From JBBRBB01 sp038206235 (GTDB lineage: Bacteria; Bacteroidota; Bacteroidia; Chitinophagales; Chitinophagaceae), in contig JBBRBB010000001.1 in the NCBI GenBank assembly GCA_038206235.1, forward strand, positions 124,001-188,000: a stretch of 64,000 nt of DNA. Direction: 5' to 3'. This document shows, piece by piece, positions 1 to 6,828 of the stretch. The number at the start of each line of letters is the position of its first letter. Position 1 is the first letter of the stretch. The notes below the pieces were generated by a model that ran no database searches, was not told the DNA's origin, and worked only from the letters and a program-made list of their open reading frames with translations. Both the position numbers and the translations under genes were made by a program.

Positions 1-365
1 GGCTTATCACAAGGCATAAGCATGGCTTTAAATAATATTGGAGTTACCTGTACTGAATTGCTCAGCACTGCAGATGTTGTTTCATGGTCTCCAGTTTGGT
101 ACAAAGCCCGCGGATATTTTTGATAATAATCCTGAAAGCCTCCGGCTAATCCTAAAGACCATTTATTATTTACAAAATACATCAGTTCCCCGCTTACGCC
201 TCTCGGCGAACCGTTGCTTACAATATCGTTTTTAAAACTTTCAAGCGGAAGGCTGTAACTATAATTCAGATTGAGTTTTAAAGTTCCTTTCTGTGCCTGC
301 ACACTCACAGTGGCAAGCATTATAGTTATAAAAATAAAAATAGAAAATTTCATTATCTTTTTCAT
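1..365 (-). CDS. Outer-membrane beta-barrel-like protein, cut by the left window edge
   Basis: The frame is open from an ATG at 365 to the window edge, giving about 121 N-terminal residues. It begins with MKKIMKFSIFIFITIML followed by a signal-peptide end at VSVQAQ, so the product is exported. The mature part alternates polar and aromatic residues (LKLNLNYSYSLPL, LGLAGGFQDYY), as in the strands of small Bacteroidota outer-membrane barrels. A second ATG at 353 is in frame and would shorten the signal by four residues. It starts 7 bp after the stop of the DUF4136 lipoprotein gene, so the two probably share a transcript. The exact family cannot be fixed from this fragment. Confidence 0.7.
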   Translation of the reverse strand, partial: MKKIMKFSIFIFITIMLATVSVQAQKGTLKLNLNYSYSLPLESFKNDIVSNGSPRGVSGELMYFVNNKWSLGLAGGFQDYYQKYPRALYQTGDHETTSAVLSNSVQVTPILFKAMLMPCDK

Positions 366-372
366 GTAATAA

Positions 373-1005
373 TTAATTAGTAGTTTCTAAATAAGGTGAT
401 TGGTCAAAGAGTGTCTTTACCTGTGCATCTGCATTTTCAGGTGCAAAGATGGCTTCTCCGCGAATTAATCCTGTCCATAACAAGTCTATAGTTCCTTTTA
501 CGGCTGCATTTTTTAAATCAAGCAAATCAATACTCATCGCACCCTCAGTAATTTGATAAACAGAATAGGAATATGGAACATAATAATCATAACCGGAATA
601 TCCCCAGTAATAAGGGTCGTAATATCCGCCATAATCATTCCAATAACCATTGTCAATAAAGCCTGTTGCAGTGCTGTAAATTCTGTTTATATTAATTCCT
701 ATATCAGGATTTTGTAAATTGGTCACCTGCACATAGCCGCGCTGCTGCATGTATTTATTCACCGCATCAATATATGCCTGGTCAGTTGCGGTTAATTCTT
801 TTGTTGCAACGCCATTATCAATTACCGTTGCCGAATCAGATACATTATAGGTTTTGTAAGATGTAAAATCGGCGGCGGAATCATAGTCGGTAATGTAAAT
901 GCGTGACTCCTCAATAGATAAATTTTTTAATGGTTCTTTTGTGCAGCCGGTTACAATAACACATATTCCCAGGAAACAGGAAAGCACGGTGTTCATCGTT
1001 TTCAT
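373..1005 (-). CDS. DUF4136 family lipoprotein
   Basis: A 210-residue envelope lipoprotein of unknown role. The start at 1005 (MKTMNTVLSC) is preferred over an ATG 39 bp upstream because it puts a proper signal peptide in front of a lipobox (VTGC, Cys21). The mature part has the DUF4136 pattern: a short beta segment (YITDYDSAADFTSYKTYNV), an ALTATDQAYIDAVNKYM-like helix, then a Tyr/Gly-rich loop (GYYDPYYWGYSGYDYY) and a C-terminal segment ending in FDQSPYL. That family is common as outer-membrane-anchored lipoproteins in Bacteroidota. The gene sits 7 bp upstream of the barrel protein and probably forms a two-gene unit with it. Confidence 0.75.
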   Translation of the reverse strand: MKTMNTVLSCFLGICVIVTGCTKEPLKNLSIEESRIYITDYDSAADFTSYKTYNVSDSATVIDNGVATKELTATDQAYIDAVNKYMQQRGYVQVTNLQNPDIGININRIYSTATGFIDNGYWNDYGGYYDPYYWGYSGYDYYVPYSYSVYQITEGAMSIDLLDLKNAAVKGTIDLLWTGLIRGEAIFAPENADAQVKTLFDQSPYLETTN

Positions 1006-1263
1006 ACTTGTAGTTTGATTTATTTTATGTAGAGATGGAGTCAAATTGCATACCTGACCATTAGAGAAACAGATAGTTAAATGAATACTGAGAGCTTTAA
1101 GAAAATTTTTAGAAACTATTCAAGTAAAGCAAAATTAGAGAGCCAGCGATGCCAACCCTTTATTGAAATTTCCGATATTCACAACATATTTTTCAAACAA
1201 ATAATAGCGATTCACGAACACTTTTAAAAAAATTATAGAAAGGAGAGAAAAATTAATCTCAAT

Positions 1264-1674
1264 ATGAAAAACAAAAAAGTATGGATGTTTGCAAGCGCCC
1301 CGAAAATAAAAGGAAAACCTACAGAGGCAGAAAAAAGCAGCATACAAAATCAATGTAAGCCATTAGTGGAGGAGTTTAAGAAACAGTATGTGCAAAAAAA
1401 TCCTGATAAGCAGTTTAATTATCTTACAGATGTTTACACAAAGTGGCATCAGCATTATTTTTATTTCTGCGAAAAATGGAAATCGGAACACCGCGACAGA
1501 ATAAGGGATGAATTTGAAGAAAAATTTGTACGATTGGAATATACAAGCAAAGACCGATTCAAGTTTTCCTATTTCCGGCATACCGGGCAATGGTCTTTGG
1601 TTGCAACCGATACTACTTTAAACGATTGTCTGGAAATGATGAGAAGCAATCCTAACTTTCAACCAATTAGTTAA
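1264..1674 (+). CDS. Conserved hypothetical protein, 136 aa
   Basis: I do not recognise a named family. The product is a charged, soluble protein with no signal peptide or membrane segment. It has a lysine-rich N-terminus, a central aromatic segment (WHQHYFYFCEKW), and a C-terminal half (FVRLEYTSKDRFKFSYFRHTGQW) that looks like a small beta fold, ending in a short helix with NPNFQP. A purine-rich stretch (gaaaggagag) lies about 17 bases before the ATG. It is the only intact gene beside the decayed islet that follows on the same strand, so it may belong to the same acquired segment. Confidence 0.5.
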   Translation: MKNKKVWMFASAPKIKGKPTEAEKSSIQNQCKPLVEEFKKQYVQKNPDKQFNYLTDVYTKWHQHYFYFCEKWKSEHRDRIRDEFEEKFVRLEYTSKDRFKFSYFRHTGQWSLVATDTTLNDCLEMMRSNPNFQPIS

Positions 1675-1699
1675 TGAATCTGAAGTTGCCGCAAAAAAA

Positions 1700-1777
1700 T
1701 AAATTGATAAAATGGTTTACAAACTTTATGAGTTAACGGAAGAAGAAATCGCCATCATTGAAAATAAAAGTAAATAG
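1700..1777 (+). pseudogene. 3' tail remnant of a restriction-modification (Eco57I/TaqI-like) gene
   Basis: The frame ending at the TAG at 1775 reads IDKMVYKLYELTEEEIAII, preceded by a TAA exactly where a CAA (Gln) would give QIDKMVY. From memory, this QIDxMVYxLYxLTEEEI ending is typical of the C-terminus of large N6-adenine methylase/endonuclease proteins of the Eco57I type. Only the tail is present, and the rest of such a gene (normally more than 2 kb) is missing. The region directly upstream is instead the end of the 136-aa hypothetical gene. It is a remnant, not a functional gene. Confidence 0.5.
1719..1740 (+). repeat. Direct repeat, copy 1 (22 bp)
   Basis: The sequence acaaactttatgagttaac plus gga matches 2627-2648 at 21 of 22 positions. 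Flanking bases are also similar (both copies follow an aaattga stretch). Both copies lie in the coding tail of a restriction-modification remnant, a few bases before the start of a small gene. This suggests a duplication or recombination footprint. Confidence 0.7.
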
Positions 1778-1782
1778 AAAAA

Positions 1783-2615
1783 ATGGAAAACAATCAAACA
1801 ATTGCTGTATTTGAAAGTAAACAAATTCGCAGGTATTATGATAGTACCAATGACGTATGGTATTTTTCATTGGTAGATATTGTAGCAGCCCTCACCGATT
1901 CGGCAAATGCAACAGACTACTTAAAAAAGTTGAGAAAAAGAGACGGAGAATTAAATTTCTACATAGGGACAAATTGTCCCCCGGTAGAAATGGAAACTGA
2001 ATCGGGTAAAAAAAGAAAAACGCTTGCTGGTACTGTTCAGCATATCTTTCGTTTAGTTCAATCCATCCCATCATCCAAAGCAGAACCTCTTAAACAATGG
2101 CTTGCCAAAGTTGGCTACGAACGTATGCAGGAAATATCAGATCCTTAGCAAGGTTTAGAACGTGCAAGAGAGAATTGGCAAAAATTGGGACGAAGTGAAA
2201 AGTGGATTCAGCAACGAATGACCGGGCAGGAAACCAGAAACAAACTAACGGACTACTGGAAAGAAAGCATTGTACAAAAATCGGATGAGTTTGCTTTTCT
2301 TACCAATATCATTCACAAGGAATGGACAGGACTTACTGTAAAAAAGCACAAAGATTTGAAAGGATTGAAACAGCAAAACCTGAGAGACCCCATGAGTGAG
2401 GCCGAGTTGATTTTTACGGCACTTGCAGAATTATCAACAAGATAAATAGCCGAAGTTGAAAAGGCGAAAGGATTAAATGAAAATGCAAAAGCAGGCAAAA
2501 AGGCGGAGCCGTTGCCAAAATGCAAGAAAAGAACTAGAAGCAAAAACAGGTAAAAGTGTAGGTAACTGGCGAAAATTTTTTACCACCCAAAAAAGAAAAT
2601 AAAAAATTGAAATAA
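1783..2615 (+). pseudogene. Broken Bro-N / DinD-like gene
   Basis: Across two open stretches and a frameshifted tail, this matches the Bro-N domain family that includes DNA-damage-inducible protein D. The first part has VWYFSLVDIVAALTDS, the second KLGRSEKWIQQRM and WTGLTVKKHKDLKGLKQQNL, and the end VTGENFLPPKKENKKLK. It is broken by an in-frame TAG at 2146, an in-frame TAA at 2443 (a likely CAA to TAA change in STRQIAE), and at least three frame changes between about 2510 and 2570. The conserved order of all blocks shows a recently full gene of about 275 residues. Bro-N/DinD genes are frequent next to restriction-modification and mobile genes, which fits the remnants on both sides. Confidence 0.8.
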
Positions 2616-2681
2616 CTGAAATGGATACAAACTTTATGACTTAACGGAAAAGAAATCAAAATTATAGAACGTAAAAACTAA
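2606..2681 (+). pseudogene. Second diverged copy of the restriction-modification tail
   Basis: The bases overlapping and following the Bro-N stop resemble 1700-1777. One frame gives KLYDLTE. After a one-base loss, the next frame gives KEIKIIERKN and a stop at 2679. Aligned to copy 1, this is the same QIDKMVYKLYELTEEEI tail with indels. Like copy 1, it lies immediately before the start of another small gene (2684). It is non-functional. Confidence 0.45.
2627..2648 (+). repeat. Direct repeat, copy 2 (22 bp)
   Basis: This matches 1719-1740 at 21 of 22 positions. The single mismatch changes gag to gac. The two copies are 908 bp apart in the same orientation and bracket the broken Bro-N gene. Confidence 0.7.
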
Positions 2682-2683
2682 AA

Positions 2684-2970
2684 ATGGATACAGACGAATT
2701 ATCAGAAAAAACTTATCAAGCGATACTTGGTAAAGCAGAACGCTTCAATCATGATTTGACGCTGCAGTTCGGGTTATTGTCTTATGAATGCAATGATGAA
2801 AAAGAGTTTATTCAAAATCAATTCAATTGATACAGGAAATTAAAAAAATGAATACAGGAGAAATTGATGACATGTTTTTTGGTAATCCTCCAAGCCAAAA
2901 GGAATTGTTGAAAGCTTTAAACAAGATTATGGACAACATAAAAAACGGAGATAGAAAAAGTGAAAAATAA
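2684..2970 (+). pseudogene. Frameshifted small conserved hypothetical gene
   Basis: The ATG at 2684 opens MDTDELSEKTYQAILGKAERFNHDLTLQFGLLSYEC and runs into a TGA at 2828. Starting again at about 2827 in another frame, the protein continues as LIQEIKKMNTGEIDDMFFGNPPSQKELLKALNKI and ends at 2970. The two halves look like one acidic helical protein of about 95 residues, the second half having the DDMFFGxPPxxKxLLKAL pattern. I do not know a function. The frame change lies in the repeat caaaatcaattcaattga, a plausible slippage site. Confidence 0.55.
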
Positions 2971-3584
2971 TGAAGCGAAAAAAAATGGTTCTTTTCGGTT
3001 GTTGATATTATTGAGGTCTGCCTGAAAACACGTAACCCACACTGGATAATGGTTTGGCGATAACCAAGTATTAAAAAAGCCCCGCAATGGTGCCGCCTCA
3101 GGCGGGATGCAAAGCGGGACAGCATTAATATTTAGATGCATGACAAATTTACTATTTCCGCATTAAAATTTGCTGCATGAAAGATTTTTACAAACCGATT
3201 TAAGGGAGTTGTATTTATATAGAACACTTCAGCTTCGATGCTTTTAACGAAGGTACACGAGTACAAAAATGGATAGTGCTTCACCAACAAATGTTCGGCA
3301 GATGCAGCCACCACAGTGCCGATAAATATACGCTGCCAATGCCAGCAGAACTTATTGCAGCGGCAATAATATTGTTATCAATTTTGTCCCTAAGGGCAGG
3401 CAAAAAGAATATCTCATAGACAAAGCAAAGTAATGAGGGCTGTGCCGGATAAAGAAAGGGGAACAAGGTTAAGTGTTTCTTAATGATGGTAGTTACAGGG
3501 ACACCTTTAAGGAGTATTTTAATAAAATAGGCCCGCTCTAGAAAGAGCTGGCCGTTGCTAACCTATGAAAAACACCTATTTAAA
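2971..3584. other. Gene-free decayed stretch with a short Bro-N-like scrap
   Basis: No intact gene is visible in these 614 bp. At 2983-3015 the plus strand reads KWFFSVVDIIE, the same motif as WYFSLVDIV in the nearby Bro-N gene, so this may be a scrap of a second member. At 3071-3121 there is a GC-rich patch (gcctcaggcgggatg, aagcgggac) similar to the dispersed palindromic repeats elsewhere in the window. At 3228-3430 short frames (FVPKGRQKEYLIDKAK and others) suggest a further eroded gene that I cannot identify. Confidence 0.4.
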
Positions 3585-4061
3585 TTAATTTTTATGACCT
3601 GGTTTTTTCTTATTGCCTTGTGGCTGCTGATTTCTTTGATTCTTATTGGGTACCGGCTGACCCTGGTTCTGTTTTCTAAGCTTTTGCCTGTTTTGCAATT
3701 CTCTTGTTAGCACGTCCCGGTAATTCCTGTCTGCCGTAAACATTTTATTTACTCTTGCATCAGAGCCAAGAACTTTTTGAAAGTTGCCTTTGTATTTCTT
3801 TTTTATTTCTACAACTTTCTCTTCATACCCCACTTCATCATCCTGGTATTTTGTGCCTGCCTGCTTAATCTCTTCCATATAGCCATTATATGCAGGCCAA
3901 AATTTTTGCGCTTCCTCAGAGCTTAAGTTAAGCTCCTTTGTTATATATGCAATCTTTATAGTCTCCAGCCGGTTTTGATTTTCACCTTGCGGGGGCTGAG
4001 CTTTGCAAAAATAACTATGAAGCAGCAAAAATAGCAGCGTAAAGTAGAATTTTTTTATCAT
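3585..4061 (-). CDS. Spy/CpxP-like periplasmic protein
   Basis: A 158-residue exported protein. Residues 1-21 form a signal peptide ending in FCKA. The mature part is helical, with the segment ELNLSSEEAQKFWPAYNGY, which resembles the LTxxQ-type helices of Spy/CpxP periplasmic stress proteins and the similar small proteins found with Bacteroidota ECF sigma factors. The C-terminus (from about residue 128) is low-complexity, rich in Gln, Asn and Lys. It begins 9 bp after the stop of the membrane protein encoded upstream. It is the third gene of a sigma operon, so it probably acts in envelope stress sensing or is the output of that response (inference). Confidence 0.65.
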   Translation of the reverse strand: MIKKFYFTLLFLLLHSYFCKAQPPQGENQNRLETIKIAYITKELNLSSEEAQKFWPAYNGYMEEIKQAGTKYQDDEVGYEEKVVEIKKKYKGNFQKVLGSDARVNKMFTADRNYRDVLTRELQNRQKLRKQNQGQPVPNKNQRNQQPQGNKKKPGHKN

Positions 4062-4070
4062 TGTAAAAAA

Positions 4071-4979
4071 TTAAATTCCTTTAAAAGTTTTTTCTCCCGG
4101 TTCCTTGTTTTGTTTCAGGTACTGTAAAATCTCCTCATCACTTGCATTGTTGAGGAAACTTTGTATATCAGAAACCTCAGGAACAGGCGATTCGCTAACA
4201 TTAATAAATGCCATACGCTCAGTATCCAGATAAGCGTTTATTTCTTCATCACTAAGTGAGGCAAGTTCTTTTTCAACGTTTATATTTTTTAAACTATCGT
4301 AATAAGCTTTATTGATAACTGCTATATTATGATTAGTATTTTTATTATTCTTACTATAAAAAAACTGGTATCCTGCAAAGAGCATAATAGCTGCAACAGA
4401 CGCTGCCGCTGCATAAGATACTGCCTTGCGTATTCTGCTTTGCAGTGATATTACTTTTCCTGTTTGCTTTTCATTTTTACTTTCAGATACAGGAATATGT
4501 ATTTTTTCGAAATAATTATCGGGAACAGAATACACATTTGCTTTACTGATAGTACTTAATAAAGGCGATATTTCTGCAAGCTCTTTTTCTATTTCAGTTT
4601 GATGAGTGCTTTCCCTTGATTTTATTTTTTGCAAAATCTTATCAGCAAGAGTATCAAAATAGCCCGAAGGCACAGAAGATAAAGTTTCTTTACTGATTTT
4701 GTTTAATATATTTTCTGATGCATTATTTTTCTTCAGCGCTTCCATTTTCAACAAAATTTCAGAAGCCAGATTATTAAAATAGTCTTCTGATGGTTTGCTA
4801 TATGGAATTTCCCGGGGCAAAGCCGAAATAAAAATCTGAGAAAGTATATCACTTCCCAATGTATCAAAATAACCTTCAGGAACAGTAAATACATTCTGGT
4901 TTCCTATGTTAGCAACGACCATGCTCAAATCCATTAATTCTTTTATTATGTATTTACGGGTTTCCATTATTGAAGCCAA
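4071..4979 (-). CDS. Single-pass membrane protein with VPxGYFD repeats, possible anti-sigma factor
   Basis: A 302-residue protein of a type I cannot assign to a named family. One membrane segment lies at about residues 187-207 (VSYAAAASVAAIMLFAGYQF), giving a cytoplasmic N-terminal half and an external C-terminal third. The N-half carries repeats: FTVPEGYFDTLGSDIL (31-46), KPSEDYFNNLASEIL (62-75), SSVPSGYFDTLADKIL (101-116) and SVPDNYFEKI (151-160). The C-part has SDEEINAYL (243-251) and SDEEILQYL (280-288). It lies 26 bp downstream of the ECF sigma gene and 9 bp upstream of the Spy-like gene, the place of an anti-sigma factor. No zinc-binding anti-sigma motif is seen. An internal ATG at 4967 is an alternative start. 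Confidence 0.6.
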   Translation of the reverse strand: MASIMETRKYIIKELMDLSMVVANIGNQNVFTVPEGYFDTLGSDILSQIFISALPREIPYSKPSEDYFNNLASEILLKMEALKKNNASENILNKISKETLSSVPSGYFDTLADKILQKIKSRESTHQTEIEKELAEISPLLSTISKANVYSVPDNYFEKIHIPVSESKNEKQTGKVISLQSRIRKAVSYAAAASVAAIMLFAGYQFFYSKNNKNTNHNIAVINKAYYDSLKNINVEKELASLSDEEINAYLDTERMAFINVSESPVPEVSDIQSFLNNASDEEILQYLKQNKEPGEKTFKGI

Positions 4980-5005
4980 TTTTGACTATGTTTCCATTTT
5001 ATAGT

Positions 5006-5551
5006 TTAACCATTTTTAATGAACTCCTCAATTTTCTTAACTGCATGATGATAGCTTGCTTTTAAGGCGCCTTCACTCGTATCGAGCACACGGCTCATTT
5101 CTTCGTAAGGCATTTCATCGTAATATCTTAGATTAAATACCGCTTTCTGTTTTTCCGGCAACTTCTGAATAGCGAGCTGCAGTTTCCACTCAAGCCTGTT
5201 GGCGTCAAAATTTTTATCGGCAACAACTTTATTGGCAAGCCCCGTTTCTACATCGCTTAAACTTACTGATGACCGTTTCTTCTTCTGTTCTAAAAAGGTG
5301 AGACTTTCATTAGTTGCTATACGGTACAGCCAGGTGTACAACTGGCTGTCTTCCCTAAAATTTGCAAGTCCATTCCAAACTTTTATAAACATATTTTGCA
5401 GCACATCATTCGCATCATCATGGTCAATGACCATTCTTCTTATATGCCAATATAATTTTTCCTGGTATTTTTTTATGATAGCTGTAAATGACCTTTCTTT
5501 TGTTTCGGGTTGTTTAAACTGTTCTAATAGCTCCTTATCGTCTAATTGCAT
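5006..5551 (-). CDS. ECF RNA polymerase sigma factor
   Basis: A 181-residue extracytoplasmic-function sigma factor. Region 2 lies at about residues 23-90 (YWHIRRMVIDHDDANDVLQNMF, then KVWNGLANFREDSQLYTWLYRIATNESL with the -10 binding helix). Region 4 lies at about 124-178 (LPEKQKAVFNLRYYDEMPYEEMS then a helix-turn-helix). Regions 1 and 3 are absent, as is normal for the class. It is first in a three-gene operon with the GYFD-repeat membrane protein and the Spy-like protein, so its activity is probably held by the membrane protein and released by an envelope signal (inference). Confidence 0.92.
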   Translation of the reverse strand: MQLDDKELLEQFKQPETKERSFTAIIKKYQEKLYWHIRRMVIDHDDANDVLQNMFIKVWNGLANFREDSQLYTWLYRIATNESLTFLEQKKKRSSVSLSDVETGLANKVVADKNFDANRLEWKLQLAIQKLPEKQKAVFNLRYYDEMPYEEMSRVLDTSEGALKASYHHAVKKIEEFIKNG

Positions 5552-5624
5552 GCAGGGATTTATAAATGATAAAATTAAAAAAACCCACCCGTTTTGATGA
5601 GATTTTTATAAAAAAGTTTAATAA

Positions 5625-6599
5625 TTACAGTTGCTGAGTTCTTTTCTTAGCGATTACTTTTTCTGCCGCAGCTACAATATCGGGTGTATCAAGTCCATAT
5701 TTTTTTAAAAGCTCTTCGGGTTTTCCGCTTTCGCCAAAAGTATCTTTAGTGCCTACATATTCTATTGGGATTGGAAAATTTCTTGCAGCCACATGAGCTA
5801 TGCTGTCTCCCAAACCTCCAATTATATTATGCTCTTCGCAGGTTACTGCACATTTTGTTTTGGTGATTGATTTTACAATGACTTCTTCATCAATCGGCTT
5901 AATGGTGTGAATATTTATAAGGTCAATACTGTAACCTTTTTCTTCTAAAATCCTTGCAGCTTCTATTGCTTTCCAAACAAGATGACCGCAGGCAAACAAA
6001 CTAATATCTGTGCCTTCATTAAATATTTGGGCTTTGCCTATGATGAAATCACTTCCATCTTCTTTAGTGAAATTGGGCCATTTGGGTCTTCCGAAACGTA
6101 AGTAAACAGGACCTTTATAATCTGCTATGGCTAAGGTAGCTGCTTTGGTTTGATTAAAATCGCAGGGAACAATCACCGTCATTCCCGGCATCATTTTCAT
6201 AAGCCCAATATCTTCGAGAATTTGATGTGTGGCGCCATCTTCACCCAAAGTTAATCCTGCATGGCTGGCGCAAAGCTTTACATTTTTATTGCTGTATGCA
6301 ACGCTCTGGCGAATTTGATCGTACACACGACCCGTGCTGAAATTTGCAAATGTTGTTGAATAAGGAATTTTTCCTCCAATGGTTAAGCCTGCTGCTATGC
6401 CTACCATGTTTGCTTCTGCAACGCCGCATTGAAAAAATCTTTCCGGAAAATCTTTTATGAATGGTGCTAATTTAAGAGAGCCTGCGAGGTCTGCAGTCAA
6501 TACTACTACATTAGGATTGCGTTTTCCCGCTTCATGAATTCCTTCTCCAAAACCGCCACGGGTTTCTTTTTCGTTTTGAACTTTAATGGCTGAGAGCAT
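5625..6599 (-). CDS. Transketolase C-terminal subunit (split transketolase)
   Basis: A 324-residue protein covering only the pyrimidine-binding and C-terminal domains of transketolase. The PYR domain has RFFQCGVAEANMVGIAAGL (residues 55-73) with the TPP-activating Glu at about 63. SHAGLTLGEDGATHQ follows at 112-126, and the C-terminal domain begins at about 190. In many bacteria the thiamine-diphosphate-binding half is a separate neighbouring gene, but neither side of this gene carries it. With its partner it would transfer two-carbon units in the non-oxidative pentose phosphate pathway. The start (MLSAIKVQNEKETRGGFGEG) matches the usual N-terminus of this subunit type. Confidence 0.88.
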   Translation of the reverse strand: MLSAIKVQNEKETRGGFGEGIHEAGKRNPNVVVLTADLAGSLKLAPFIKDFPERFFQCGVAEANMVGIAAGLTIGGKIPYSTTFANFSTGRVYDQIRQSVAYSNKNVKLCASHAGLTLGEDGATHQILEDIGLMKMMPGMTVIVPCDFNQTKAATLAIADYKGPVYLRFGRPKWPNFTKEDGSDFIIGKAQIFNEGTDISLFACGHLVWKAIEAARILEEKGYSIDLINIHTIKPIDEEVIVKSITKTKCAVTCEEHNIIGGLGDSIAHVAARNFPIPIEYVGTKDTFGESGKPEELLKKYGLDTPDIVAAAEKVIAKKRTQQL

Positions 6600-6781
6600 T
6601 GGTTTGTTTGGATTATGAAGGGAGATTATTTGTTCCGTTCAAAATTAGGGAAATTAAACTTGATAACTATTGGCAAATCTACCCTAAGCTTTAAGATAAC
6701 CTTTCGCAGGGAGTGTAACAATTATGAGCAGGAATACAGCCGTGCTGAATTTTGAATTTGCATAAGCATTAATTTGATTGT

Positions 6782-6806
6782 AAAAAAAAGCCGGAATTTT
6801 CCGGCT
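6782..6806 (-). terminator. Rho-independent terminator of the delta-60 gene
   Basis: On the minus strand an eight-base-pair hairpin (AGCCGGAA paired with TTCCGGCT, two-base loop) is followed directly by seven T residues. It lies about 23 bp after the stop codon of the delta-60 repeat gene and 183 bp upstream of the transketolase gene, so it separates the two. Confidence 0.85.
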
Positions 6807-6828
6807 CCTTTAATTTACTATGTGCGGC

